Of a stretch of DNA of 64,000 nt, positions 11,326 through 22,170 are shown in pieces; position 1 is the first letter of the stretch; every line of letters starts with the position of its first letter. The stretch comes from Catonia carolina (Eukaryota > Arthropoda > Insecta > Hemiptera > Achilidae): the NCBI GenBank assembly GCA_035578175.1, contig JAQMRL010000021.1, positions 5,166,084 through 5,230,083 on the forward strand, given 5' to 3'. The translations under genes and the position numbers were made by a program. The notes beneath the pieces are model-generated. The model was given only the letters and a program-made list of their open reading frames with translations. It made no database searches and was not told the DNA's origin.

Positions 11326-11989
11326 GGGTAAAGTAAACTGGACGAGGCCATCTACCTGATGGACCGGAGGTTTAAGGAAATCTGTGTTTTATTCGTGTAG
11401 AAAGGGTCGCCTATTGTGTTTTATTACTGGTGAAAGGGTCGCTTGTTGTTATGATCCTATGGACTCGTCTAGTTGTCTAATGGCACTTTTACAGTTAACC
11501 TATTTTTAACCTATGCCATGCATATGAACATGCGAAGATCTGTGACTGTTTTTGGTAAATGAGGAGGTTATTGTGAAAAATACTAATAATTTTCCATATT
11601 ATCTAAAGTGGCTGCATGAATAGTGAAAACGAAGAACTCAAGAAATAAAATCTTCTCTTGTTGCACTACTGCACTATTTATATTTTTACTTTTTAAGTTT
11701 TATTTGTTAATTTAAAATACATTATAATTATGTTTTATAAAATTTATGTAAAATAAAGTGCATTATCTTTGCATGTTCATGTGCATGGCATAGGTTAAAA
11801 ATAGGTTAACTGTAAAAGTGCCTTTAGACAACTAGACGAGTCCATCGTATCATAACGACAAGCGACCCTTTCACCAGTAATAAAACACAATAGGCGACCC
11901 TTTCTACACGAATAAAACACGGATTTCCTTAAACCTCCGGAACCTCACGTAAGATGGCCTCGTCCAGTTTACTTTACCCACTAAAACTT
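11326..11989. mobile_element. Element with about 205-bp terminal inverted repeats
   Basis: GGGTAAAGTAAACTGGACGA (11326) is inverted as CGTCCAGTTTACTTTACCC (to 11989). The arms stay similar to CATATGAACATGC / GCATGTTCATGTG, leaving about 235 bp of AT-rich centre. The arms contain a repeated CGACCCTTTC motif. No frame. Confidence 0.78.
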
Positions 11990-12124
11990 TTACTATTGTT
12001 ACTCTTACATTATTTACTATTATTACATTATTATTTATGATTAGTAGGTTTTTAATAAAGACTCAGTTTTAGTTTTGGTCACAGGCCTTCGGGCCAGCCC
12101 AGTCAGTCAGCTGGTAGAAAGTCG

Positions 12125-12335
12125 CTATTATTTGTTAAGTAACACCGGTTGGGCAAGCGACTTTGTATGGTGACCAGTTGACAGCCATCCATGAACAAAC
12201 TCTACTGGGGGTCCCTGTTCAAACTCAAGTCTTATCACATAAAAAAAAAGCAAAAAGCAGCGATCAAATTGGTTAGTTGTCAACAATGCACAGTTCCCGA
12301 TAACAAATAAAAGCTAAAAAAAAAAAAAAAACGTT
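12125..12335 (+). mobile_element. Probable 5S rRNA-derived SINE (family E)
   Basis: GTTAAGTAACACCGGTTGGG followed by GACTTTGTATGGTGACC resembles the 5S rRNA internal promoter region (box A, intermediate element, box C). Body GACAGCCATCCATGAACA and an A-rich end follow. It shares promoter and body with the copy at 32664. The 5S derivation is inference from memory of the 5S sequence. Confidence 0.5.
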
Positions 12336-12415
12336 TTGGTCACAAGTAGTAATATGGGACTAATGCGCTTAAATTATAATAGGAGAGTAAAAAATTCCAG
12401 TGATTCGTTATCACA

Positions 12416-12744
12416 ACCCACCGGGTTGGTCTAGAGGTAAAGTCGTCGCCAAAATCATCTGTTTAACAGCTGATTTTCGGAGACGAAGGTTCATGGTTCA
12501 AATCCTAGTAAAGATAGTTACTTTTATACGGATTTGAATGCTAGACAGTGGCTACCGGTGTACTTTGATGGTTGGGGTTCAATTAACCATACTCTCTCAG
12601 GAATGGTCGACCTGAGTCTGTACAAGACTACACCTCATTTACACGTCAACACATCATCCTCATTTCATTGGGTCATGGGGTTGCTTATTGTTCTCAATTG
12701 AACAGATTGCAACGTACACACATTAGGGATTACAAAAAAAAATA
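12416..12744 (+). mobile_element. SINE family A, full-length copy
   Basis: Full head-to-tail copy of the tRNA-derived family. The A-box-like TGGTCTAGAGG and B box GGTTCAAATCC are intact and the tail is a run of A. CGTTATCA occurs just before the head and just after the tail and is a plausible target-site duplication. Confidence 0.8.
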
Positions 12745-13168
12745 CGTTATCATTTCAGATTGTTTACTTCATATCATTAAAATATTAATAGTCTGTGACT
12801 AGTTTAATACAACTGTTTGCACTTACCCGTGTTTAACTCATTTTTAGTTTGATCAGTTATCTTTTGGTATTGTATCGGTTCGTTTAGATTTTTTCGTAGA
12901 CTGAAGTTGAAAAGTTTTGTGAGCTGTGTTTTGTTAACATGCGTGATAGTAAATGTGTTGAGTTTTTTAAACATAAAAGCGGCAAACATTAAAAAGTAGA
13001 AAAAAATTGTTTTGTTAAATGTAACGGTTAAAATAATTAATTAAGGAGTCTCTTTATGAAACTACAATAATTACAAGTAATCTGAACGATATAATTGAAA
13101 AAGCTTAAAGGATAATGTTTATTTTAGCTGGATGTAGATATTTTTATGATGGAACGTAGTGCAAGATA
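12745..13168. other. AT-rich intron, nothing recognised
   Basis: A 61-codon minus frame is present but has no recognisable motif or codon bias. Treated as chance. Confidence 0.5.
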
Positions 13169-13335
13169 TAGGGTGATTCAAAAAGAGCGCCGGTTTTTAA
13201 ACGGCTGGTAAATTTTTGTTTATCGGTTGGCAACATTGTTAGACCTCATTTCTATTTCGGAGAACATTCCGATTGACGATTCAGTTGTAGTTTCTCTTGT
13301 TCGCAGTGTAGTACTCTCGCAGTCTGTGTCTAACC

Positions 13336-14007
13336 ATGGAGAAGTTTACTATTGCACAACGAGTGTTAATCGTCAAAACATTTTACCAGAGTGGAGAGAG
13401 TTATGCGGCTACTGTCAGGCGACTTCGCGGTACTCTAGGACGTAATGAAGCACCGAATGAATCAACAGTTCGCAGGCTCATGAAAAAGTTTTTTGAGACG
13501 GGTTCAACAGTCGACCTTAAAAGTTCTGGACGTCGTCGTTCTGGCCGAACTGAGCTGAACGTTGCGTTGGTTCGTGACAGTGTGGCTGTTAGCCCAGCAA
13601 AATCAATACGTCGCCGTTCTCAACAATTGGGTTTACGATGTTCTTCTGTACGGAGAATTCTTCGGTACGATCTCCAATATCACCCGTATAAAATTCAGTT
13701 GACGCAACATTTGAAAGTGGCAGACCACCAGAAGAGACGACAGTTTGTTGACTGGGTATTGAGAAAACGGCAGGATGATGACACCTTCGCAAACAAAATC
13801 ATTTTCAGTGATGAGGAGCACTTCCACTTAAACGGTTTTGTTAATAAACAGAACTGCCGTATGTGGGGTTTAGAAAACCCCACATACGGAAACTTGTCCC
13901 ACATAGTCGAAATTTGTCGTGCAGTAATATCCAATTTCATGGACGGAGTTGATGCGTGCCAGCGCAGTAGAGGAGGACACATGCATGACATCATTTTTCA
14001 TAAATGA
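13336..14007 (+). pseudogene. DUF4817-family transposase, rearranged
   Basis: 223 codons. The N-terminus MEKFTIAQRVLIVKTFYQSG is the DUF4817 helix-turn-helix, followed by TVRRLMKKFFETGSTVDL and the basic GRRRSGRTE linker. A second DNA-binding part (SIRRRSQQLGL) and the start of the catalytic core (IIFSDEEHFHLNGFVN, with the first catalytic Asp in FSDEEHF) follow. After CRMWGLENP a perfect hairpin marks a deletion, and the frame resumes with the C-terminal CRAVISNFMDGVDACQ. The second and third catalytic acidic residues are gone, so it cannot be active. The start ATG is the one giving the conserved MEKF N-terminus. Confidence 0.8.
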
Positions 14008-14067
14008 AATCGGAAGGTAAGATGAACTTGTTGATGTATTTGTTTTCAGTTTTTCAATAAAATAAAT

Positions 14068-14381
14068 AAGGGTAACGAATATAAGAGTAAGAGAGATAAT
14101 GGGCATTGAAGACTCAATAATAGACCGTATTAAGAGAAAACAACTGCACTGGTATGGTCACATGCGAAGAATGAGCAACGTACGAATCCCACTGAAGGCA
14201 TGGAACTGGAGACCGCAGCGAAATAGAAAAAGAGGAAGACCGAGAGGGAGATGGATGGAAGGTATTGACAGAGCCATGGGGAGAAGAAACATGGAGGAGG
14301 AGTCATGGCAAGACAGGCAAAAATGGCGTTTTGACTGCGACAAACGACCCATAGTGTTGTAAATAGTCGCCACTATATATA
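14068..14381 (+). mobile_element. LINE-tail retroposon with 13-bp target-site duplication and intact 87-codon frame
   Basis: CAATAAAATAAAT at 14055-14067 and 14382-14394 flank it. The frame 14099-14362 reads MGIEDSIIDRIKRKQLHWYG, then HMRRMSNVRIPLKAW, GRPRGRW and ends at CDKRPIVL. It is the C-terminal end of a non-LTR RT. The 3' end is a short TATATA tail rather than poly(A). Nearly identical to 32362-32645. Confidence 0.82.
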
Positions 14382-14548
14382 CAATAAAATAAATCTCTTA
14401 ATTTGATATATCAAAACCGGCGCTCTTTTTGAATCACCCTATAATTGTCAGGCGGAGAGGTATATACGCGGTAACTAGTTTAAAACTTTCGTGTACACCC
14501 TGTAGGCTCTTGCCTCACGCGGAGTACCTTACAGTAGAAGGACTATAC

Positions 14549-14670
14549 AGGTAAAGTCGTCGCCGCGAGTCAGCTGTTTAACAGCTGATTTTCAGAGACG
14601 AACGTTCCTGGTTCAAATCCTAGTAAAGGTAGTTACTTTTATATGGATTTGAATGCTAGACAGTGGTTAC
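14549..14670 (+). mobile_element. SINE family A, 5' fragment
   Basis: Keeps only the tRNA-like head and the first part of the body, then is cut off by the HINE 3' fragment beginning at 14671. Confidence 0.7.
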
Positions 14671-15927
14671 TAATGTTAGGTTATATTGGTCATTATTTGT
14701 ATTGGCAAGAGAAAGTTGTGTGAGTGTTGCACACCAGATTGTTTTTTTGTCTAAATTTGCGCTTACTTTACAATTTCCATGATTGTTACTGAACGTGCCG
14801 ATTATTAAAGAAAAAAAAGAACAGCATGATAATGAATAACCAAGATAAGCCTTTTTTAGTTTCTCTTGCCTATATGAATATATAGAAAGGAAAGTAATAT
14901 TGTTTTCATGTCGATTTTTCAAAATCGAGTTTTCACCGGATTTACACGTTTTCAAACCTCTTTGAACCCAAAAAACATGTTTTTAGCGATTGTTCAATGT
15001 GTGTGTGTGTGTGTGTGCGCGCGCGCGCGCGTGCGGGTGCAAACAGAATATCTCAAGAACGGAACATCGTACGAACTTGAAACTTAAAATTTAACTTACA
15101 TACCTCTACCGGACCCGACACGAACATTTTCATCAAAATCGGTCAACCGGAAATAGTAGTTTATTCGTGTAATTTTTCACTTTTTTGAGTTTGTCTCAAA
15201 AACTGGTCCTACGATTTCTGTTAAAATCTCCTGGTTTACTAAGTTTTTTTATGCTCTACAAGATAGGGTAGGCGCCATGTTTGCTGAAATTCTTGGTGAG
15301 GGTGTTTTTACGTAAAAAAATTGTTTTTTTTTTATATTACGGTTTTAATGTAGCCTACATTTTAGCGCAAAAATGTATATAATAAAAAATGTAAAGAACT
15401 TAAAATTCTACAACTTTTATTTCAAACATTCTTTTGTATAACACGCTTAATTTAGCGGCAATTAGCGATTTTCGGTTTTTTTTCTCACGAAAACGTGTGA
15501 AAAATCGATTATTCAATAATGTCGGCCTTTGTTTACATTTTACGACAAAAGTGTATACAATCAAACTTATAGAAAATTAAAAGATCTACAACTTTTATTT
15601 CCAGTGTTTTTCTCTACAGAGCCTAGTTTAACGTGAAAGAGTGATTTCAAAAAAAATAAAGAGTGAAGATGATTTCGTATTTTTAAGCCAAACTGAGGTC
15701 GATTTTCATTTAACGTCTTTCACTCATGATTAAAATAAGGTTATGTTTTTTGAGGTTAGTTTTTTTTGTTTATTTGCATTGGCAAGAGAAAGTTGCGTGA
15801 GTGTTTCACACCAGATTTTTTTGTCTAAATTTGCGCTCACTTTACAATTTCCATGATTGTTACTCAACGTGCCGATTATTAAAGAAAATAAAGAACAGCA
15901 TGATAATGAATAACCAAGTTAAGCTTT
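14671..15927 (+). mobile_element. HINE 3' end, flank, full HINE, same flank (tandem duplication)
   Basis: A HINE 3' end (14671-14740) is followed by about 115 bp of non-HINE sequence, then a full HINE (14857-15820), then the same flank again (15817-15927, with GCACAACGTGCCGATT-type content). The two flank copies differ by only a few bases. This is a tandem duplication of HINE plus flank, or a read-through product. The internal microsatellite is TG then CG-rich (15000-15035). Confidence 0.78.
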
Positions 15928-16268
15928 TTTTACACGGCGTTTTCTTTCTTGGTATTTCTAAAGGTAGAGTAATTGATGATTAGACATGCGTTTTCATTAA
16001 CTAAAACCGGTAACCTTTTGTTAGTAGTCTACGCTACGTCATTTATTGATCAATAAAAACCGTTAGTAGGTTATTTGAATGAAAAGATAAAAGAATAAAT
16101 AACAACGAACCTCTAATAACATTATCGACAATAACTACTAAAAAAACCTATTTCTTTTATACCGTTAACAAATTAGAGGAAAATACTAGGAACAAATAGA
16201 TTTAAATTTTTCAAAGATTTGTTTGTGGTATTCTTTTGGCCTGGTTTTCTTTATTCATGTGGATTTTT

Positions 16269-17070
16269 ACTTTCTCTTGCCTATATGAATATATAGGAAG
16301 GAAAGTATTGTTTTCATGTCGAGTTTTCACCGGATCTACACGTTTTCAGACCCCTGAACCCAAAAAAAATGTTTTTAGCGGTTGGTCTCTGTGTGTGTGT
16401 GTGTGTGTACAGAATATCTCAAGAAAGGAGCATCGTACGAACTTGAAACTTAAAACTTGTTACATACCACTACCGGACCCGGCACGAACATTTTCATCAA
16501 AATCGGTCAACCGGAAGTAGAAGTTTATTCGCGTAATTTTTCACTTTTTTGCGATTTTCTCAAAAACTGGTCCTGGATAAATGCATACGAAGGCCGAAAT
16601 CTTAAAAAAATCGATTTTTCAGGCGTTTTCGTGAGAAAAAACAGACAATTGTTAATTACTGCTAAACTAAGCGTTATACAAAAAAAATGTTTGAAATAAG
16701 AGTTGTACAATTTTAAATTCTCTACAACTTTTATTATATACATTTTTGCGTTAAAATTTATATTAAAGCCGCAATCTTGAAAAAACAATTTTTTTACGTG
16801 AAAACAGCCTCACCGAGAATTTCAGCAAACATGACGCCTACCTTATCTTGTAGAGCATAAGAAAATGAGTAAACCAGGCGATTTAAAAAAAAATCGTAGG
16901 ACCAGTTTTTGAGAAAATCGGAAAAAAGTACAAAATTACACGAAAAATCTACTACTTCCGGTTGACCGATTTTGATGAAAATGTTCGTGTCGGGTCCGGT
17001 AGTGGTATGTAATTTAAGTTTCAAGTTTCAAGTTCGTACAATTTCCGTTCTTGAGATATTCTATTCACAC

Positions 17071-17107
<37 letters not shown>

Positions 17108-17243
17108 GATCAATCGCTAAAAACATGTTTTTTGGGTTCAGGGGGTCTGAAAACGTATAGATCCGGTGAAAACTCGATTTCTTAAAATCGACATGAAAAC
17201 AATACTTTCCTTCCTATATATTCATATAGGCAAGAGAAAGTAA
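16269..17243. mobile_element. Two HINE 5' portions in inverted orientation
   Basis: 16269-16576 is a + copy truncated after AAAACTGGTCCT. 16577-17243 is a - copy beginning inside the ATGCATACGAAGG block and ending with GGCAAGAGAAAGT. Both outer ends are HINE 5' ends, so neither terminal hairpin is present. Confidence 0.8.
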
Positions 17244-17280
17244 AAATAACAACGAACCTCTAATAACATTATCAACAATA

Positions 17281-17540
17281 TATATATAGCGAGTTTTTTG
17301 CAACGTCAGTTGTGTCGCTTCTCGCATCCCAACCGCCATCTTTCCTTATCGATCCAGTCTCCTTCAAAAAGTCCTTTACTTTCCATTTGAATGCGGACGT
17401 TGGAGATCCATTCCTTTCGCGGTCTTCCACGCGTATTTCTGTTTGCAGGAATCCAGATCCAGACCTTCAACGGTATTCTCTCCTCATTCATTCTGCGCAG
17501 ATGTCCATACCATTTTAATTGTTTCTCTCTCTTAATTGTT
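17281..17540 (-). mobile_element. LINE-tail retroposon with 13-bp target-site duplication
   Basis: 260 bp flanked by ATTATCAACAATA (17268-17280 and 17541-17553). The minus strand encodes LKWYGHLRRMNEERIPLKVW, a GRPRKEW motif and a stop, then TATATA at the 3' end. It is the last part of a non-LTR RT, 5'-truncated on insertion. The same family as 14068 and 32362 by motif, but more diverged. Confidence 0.78.
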
Positions 17541-17687
17541 ATTATCAACAATAACTACCAAAAAAACTATTTCTTTTATACCGTTAACAAATTAGAGAAA
17601 AATACTAGGAACAAATAGATTTAAATTTTTCAAAGAATTGTTTGTGGTATTCTTTTGGCCTGCTTTTCTTTATTCATGTGGATTTTT

Positions 17688-18075
17688 ACTTTCTCTTGCC
17701 TATATGAATATATAGGAAGGAAAGTATTGTTTACGTGTCGATTTTAAGAAATCCACTAGAATGCAGGCCTTAGTATGCATTTCACGATAAAAGTGTATAT
17801 AATAAAATTTATGGAAAATTAAAAGATCTACAACTTTTATTTATAGCATTTTTCTCTACAGAGCCTAGTTTAGCGTGAAAGAATGATTTTCCGTATTTTT
17901 AAGTCAAATTGAGGTAGATTTTCATTTTGCGTCTTTCACTCATGATTAAAATTAGGTTATGTTTATTGAGGTTAGTTTTTGTTTATTTCTAATGTTTTAT
18001 TACTAATGTTAGGTTTATTGTTAATTATTTGCATTGGCAAGAGAAAATTGTGTGAGTGTTTCACGCCAGATTTTT
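17688..18075 (+). mobile_element. HINE with a large internal deletion
   Basis: Both ends are present (ACTTTCTCTTGCC and the CACGCCAGATTTTT terminus) but about 600 bp, including the microsatellite, is missing between AAGAAATCCACT and GGCCTTAGTATGC. Confidence 0.8.
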
Positions 18076-18362
18076 ATTTAAATAAAGTCCATAGAATACA
18101 GAAATAAAAAGAACGAAGTTAGACAATTGTTAATTGCGGTTAATCTCCTTGGGAATTAGGTCTTTTTATTACACACACTTAATTACCACTTAAATATGAA
18201 ATTATGTGACTTAAAGAAAGAACATTATACACGAGGCAACGTGTTTGAAAACAAAACCTTCAAAATCCCATTCTCTGTTATTGTACATTAATTCCTTTTG
18301 AACATTAAGCTAAACTCTTTATTTAAAAGTTTAATTTTATTAAAAAAAAAAAAAAAAAAAAA

Positions 18363-19133
18363 AATTGGTGTGAAACATTCACACGACTTTCTCTTGCCAA
18401 TGCAAATAATTTACAATATAACCTAATAATATTATAGTAATAAAACGTTAGAAATAAACAACAAAACTAACCTCAAAAACATAATCTTATTTTAATCATG
18501 AGTGAAAAACGTTAAGTGAAAATCTACCTCAGTTTAGCTTAAAAATATGGAAAATCACTTATTCACGCTAAACTAGGCTCTGTAGAGAAAAATGCTATAA
18601 ATAAAAGTTATAGATTTTTTAATTTTCTATAATTTTTTTTATATACACTTTTGTAGTAAAATGCATAATAAGGCTGAAAGGCAGAAAAAACGATTTTTTA
18701 CTCGATTTCGTGAGAATAAAACCGAAAACGCTAAATACCGCTCAACTAAGCTTTATACAAAAAAAGTTTCAAATAAAAGTTGTAGAATTTTAAATTCTTT
18801 ACAACCTTAATCATATAAATTTTTGCGCTAAAATACATATTAAAGCCGTAATCTTAAAAAAACAATCATTTTACGTGAAAACAGCCTCACTAAGAATTTC
18901 AGCAAACATGGCGCCTATCCTATCTTGTAGAGCATAAAATATTTAGTAAACGTGTCGATTTTAAACAAAATCAGTTTTTGAGAAAATGCCAATAACGTGA
19001 AAAATGACACGAATAAACTACTACTTCCGGTTGATCGATTTTGATGAAAATGTTCGTGTCGGTTTCGGTAGTGGTATGTAACTTAAGTTTCAAGTTTCAA
19101 GTTCGTACGATGTTCCGTTCTTGAGATATTCTG

Positions 19134-19208
<75 letters not shown>

Positions 19209-19338
19209 TAATCACAAAACATGTTTTCTTGGGTTCAGGGGGTCTGAAAACGGGCAGATCCGTTGAAAATTCGATTTTAAAAAATCGATATGAAAACAAT
19301 ACTTTCTTTTCTATACATTCATATAGGCAAGAAAAGTA
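18363..19338 (-). mobile_element. HINE, full length, pure CA tract
   Basis: Reverse copy from TTGGTGTGAAACATTCACAC to GGCAAGAAAAGT. An uninterrupted CA repeat lies at about 19136-19204. The right flank is half of the MITE family of 9761-10060. Confidence 0.85.
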
Positions 19339-19349
19339 AAAATACTAAA

Positions 19350-19430
19350 AATCAGGGTGTATACATTTATAAATAATGCGCATGCTCAGTTACGTCATTA
19401 TTTGTTGACAGTAGGAGCAAACTAAGGACG
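19350..19430. mobile_element. Half copy of the 9761 MITE
   Basis: AATGCGCATGCTCAGTTACG and GTAGGAGCAAACTAAG match the right half of the element at 9761-10060. The left half is missing, replaced by the adjoining HINE. Confidence 0.6.
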
Positions 19431-19461
19431 GATCGATTTTACTTTCTACCTATTAGTCGAA

Positions 19462-19545
19462 CAATTTTTTTTAGTTTAACGTCCGACTGTTCTGCAATTA
19501 CTGCTAATGCAGACGGTGAAGGATGAAATGATTTTTTTGTCGTCG
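19462..19545 (-). mobile_element. SINE family C, 3' fragment
   Basis: Contains the family C tail module (reverse of CTGCATTAGCAGTAATTGCA and CAGTCGGACGTTAAA). It adjoins the LINE relic at 19550-20435. Confidence 0.55.
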
Positions 19546-19549
19546 TCGT

Positions 19550-20434
19550 CGTCTTCATGGATTAGGCTGTGCGTTAGCCTGTTCCGGCGTCCATCTCTTC
19601 CTCGGTCTACCAATACATCTTTTACTTGTCGGATTATGGATCAATGCATTTAATGGAAGGCGATCTTGGGACATTCTTAACACATGCTCTGACCACTTTT
19701 CTTTGTATTTCGTTATAGTGTTCAACAATGGTTGGGCACCGCATTCATTCCTTATTACTTCATTACGAATGCGATCCTCTCTTGTGCAGCCCTTAACTTG
19801 CCTTAGAAATCGCATTTCCGCTGACTGGATTCTTGATTCCTGTTTTCTCGTCAGCACCCATGCCTCACTTCCATAAGCCAAAACTGGGATCGCCATTACT
19901 TTATAAAACTTTAGCAATGTGTTTTTCCTGGCTCTATTCTTGAGAGATCGACTTATTGCACCACATACCATGTTGAACCTAGTTACTTTTTGATGCACAT
20001 CATGGTCATAATCATACGTAACATCGCATCCCAAGTATTTAAAATTAGCTACTTGCTCCAAACGCTTGCTTCCAATCACTATTTTAGACCTTGTAGGCCA
20101 TTTTCCATGGAAAGCCATAATTTTTGATTTGCCTGCAGAAATTTTCATATTAAAATGTTTGCCAATTATGAAGAGCTTATGCACTGCCATTTGCAGCTTG
20201 TCCTCGGATTCCTGTATAATCACAGTGTCGTCAGCAAATAATAAATAGTTTATAAAAGTATTGCGGGTAAGAGATACCCTTGTCTACTTCATGCTGCCAC
20301 ATAGACATAAGCTCGTTGACATATATATTAAATAAAGCAGGTGAAATTGGACAACCTTGTTTGACTCCTTTATTTGTAGCTATTTCATCTGTCAATTTTC
20401 CGGCCCCCACTGCTATTTTATTGTTGTTGATTTT
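19550..20434 (-). pseudogene. LINE reverse transcriptase, palm to C-terminus
   Basis: The most complete RT here. On the minus strand: KGVKQGCPISPALFN and NIYVNELM (RT block 4), a +1 frame change, then YLLFADDTVIIQ (catalytic FADD intact), then AGKSKIMAFHGKW, FKYLGCDVTYD, IPVLAYGSEAW and GRPRKRW in the tail. The finger domain and endonuclease are missing because the HINE at 20435 adjoins. Family could be Jockey/CR1/LOA-like, undecided. Confidence 0.78.
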
Positions 20435-20566
20435 TACTTTCTCTTGCCTATATGAATATATAGGAAGGAAAGTATTGTTTTCATGTCGATTTTTCGAAAT
20501 CGAGTTTTCACCGGATCTATACGTTTTCAGACCCCCTGAACCCAAAAAACATGTTTTTAGCTATTG

Positions 20567-20617
<51 letters not shown>

Positions 20618-21420
20618 TGTGTGTGTGTGTCTGTGTGTGAACAGAATATCTCAAGAACGGAACATCGTACGAACTTGAAACTTGAAACTTAAGTTACATA
20701 CCACTACCGGACGCGACACAAACATTTTCATCAAAATCGGTCAACCGGAAGTAGTAGTTTATTCGTATAATTTTTCAGTTTTTTGCGATTTTCTCAAAAA
20801 CTGGTCCTACGATTTTTTTTAAAATCGCCTATTTTACTCAATTTTTTATTCTCTACAAGATAGGGTAGGCGCCATGTTTGCTGAAATTCTCGGTGAGGCT
20901 GTTTTCACGTAAAAACGTTGTTTTTTTAAGATTACGGCTTTAATATAAATTTTAGCGCAAAAACTTATATAATAAAAGTTGTAGAGAATTTAAAAACCTA
21001 CAACTTCTGTTTTAAACATTTTTTTGTATAACGCTTAGTTTAGCGGTAATTTGCGATTTTCTGTTTTTTTTCTCACGAAAACGTGAGAAAAATCGATTTT
21101 TTTAACATTTCGGTCTTAGTATGCATTTTACGACAAAAGTGTATATAATAAAAGTTATAGAAAATTAAAAGATCTACAACTTTTGTTTAAAGCATTTTTC
21201 TCTACAGAGCCTAGTTTAGCGTGAAAGCGTGATTTTCCGTATTTTTAAGCCAAACTGAGTTCGATTGTCATTTTGCGTCATTCACTCATGATTAAAATAA
21301 GGTTATGTTTTTGAGGTTAGTTTTTGTTTATTTCTAATATTTTATTAATAATGTTAGGTTTATTATTAATCATTTGCATTGGCAAGAGAAAGTTGTGTGA
21401 GTGTTTCACACCAGATTTTT
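20435..21420 (+). mobile_element. HINE, full length, reference copy
   Basis: ACTTTCTCTTGCC at 20436-20448 and GGCAAGAGAAAGT at 21381-21393 are exact inverted repeats. The terminal hairpin GTGTGA-GTGTT-TCACAC lies at 21395-21411, followed by CAGATTTTT. The TG tract is 20569-20640. Internal palindromes include TCGATTTTTCGAAATCGA near the 5' end and a GTTGTAGAGAATTTAAAAAC block. It truncates the LINE RT relic to its left. Confidence 0.9.
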
Positions 21421-21500
21421 TTGTAACGTATGAAAATATGCGGTGCCTGAATGGGATTCGAACCCAAGACCGCATGATGAGAGGCGAGTTGTACAACTAC
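21419..21500 (-). mobile_element. SINE family C, tRNA-like head fragment
   Basis: Reverse copy of the family C head. It contains the reverse complement of a perfect B box (GGATTCGAACCC) and ACCGCATGATGAGAGGCGAG. It starts where the HINE ending near 21420 finishes. Confidence 0.6.
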
Positions 21501-21504
21501 GTAA

Positions 21505-21974
21505 CCGTAGTCGTACAATTGGGTAACCATGTGATATGAAAGAAAACTATTTTGTAGCCCTGGAACTAACATATCGAGTGGTGCAAATAATTCACACACT
21601 CCACCTAACTGTTATGGGAAAACTTTCTTTTGCGTTTGAAATTTATTTAAATATTAAAATTGAATCTTATAAGTTGTACATATTATTAGAAATTCAAATG
21701 GATTTTAAATGTTTAAATTATTCAAAATAAGTTAATACTTGTTTAAATAAGTATGTTAAAATGTTTAAATATAAGTAGCGGAGAAAATATTCGCTTATGG
21801 ATTTTTGATGTATGTTTATCGAAGAAAAAAATAATTTTTATAATAGCAATACTAATGTTTATTTAAACTTGTTTTCCCTTTTATGGGGATCTGAACAGAA
21901 TGTGTTCAAATGGAACCTACTTGGGTACCCTATAATCAAAGTTGTAGATTATTAAAAATCCTAATAATTTTATT
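21505..21974. other. Intron between SINE C fragments, nothing recognised
   Basis: AT-rich, with short direct repeats of GTTTAAATA near 21715-21770. No gene seen. Confidence 0.5.
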
Positions 21975-22098
21975 AGGTATTGGGTTCGAATCCTATTCAG
22001 GCACGGCATATTTTCATACGTTACAAAAAAATAATTTCATCCTTCACCGTCTGCATTAGCAGTAATTGCAGAACAGTCGGACGTTAAACCCAAAAAAC
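21975..22098 (+). mobile_element. SINE family C, 3' two-thirds
   Basis: Begins at the B box (GGTTCGAATCC), continues through TTCAGGCACGGCATATTTTC and ends with the CAGTCGGACGTTAAA module and an A-rich stretch. The A-box half of the head is missing. Confidence 0.65.
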
Positions 22099-22170
22099 AT
22101 AATCCTACAACAGGTGTTTTCTGTCGCCCCATCCCCCATGATAATTAATTACATTTTGTGCGTATTTTTT

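Larger units (their letters stand above)
13169..14442 (+). mobile_element. DUF4817-type DDE transposon, internally deleted
   Basis: TAGGGTGATTCAAAAAGAGC at the left and GCTCTTTTTGAATCACCCTA at the right are the terminal inverted repeats. It carries the transposase relic (13336-14007) and is interrupted by a LINE-tail retroposon (14068-14381). Two further copies lie at 35466-36412 and 53281-54197. Confidence 0.85.
16090..17690. repeat. Duplicated flank around an inverted HINE pair
   Basis: The block from AACGAACCTCTAATAACATT to TTATTCATGTGGATTTTTAC before the HINE at 16269 is repeated at 17250-17280 plus 17545-17687 before the HINE at 17688. The second copy is split by a LINE-tail retroposon at 17281-17540. 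It is a tandem duplication of about 1.4 kb that predates the retroposon. Confidence 0.72.

Noticed and set aside
13227..13445. Small gene overlapping the DUF4817 transposase start
   Set aside because: It is the out-of-frame 5' leader of the transposon, and the same frame appears at 36138 and 53941 in the other copies.
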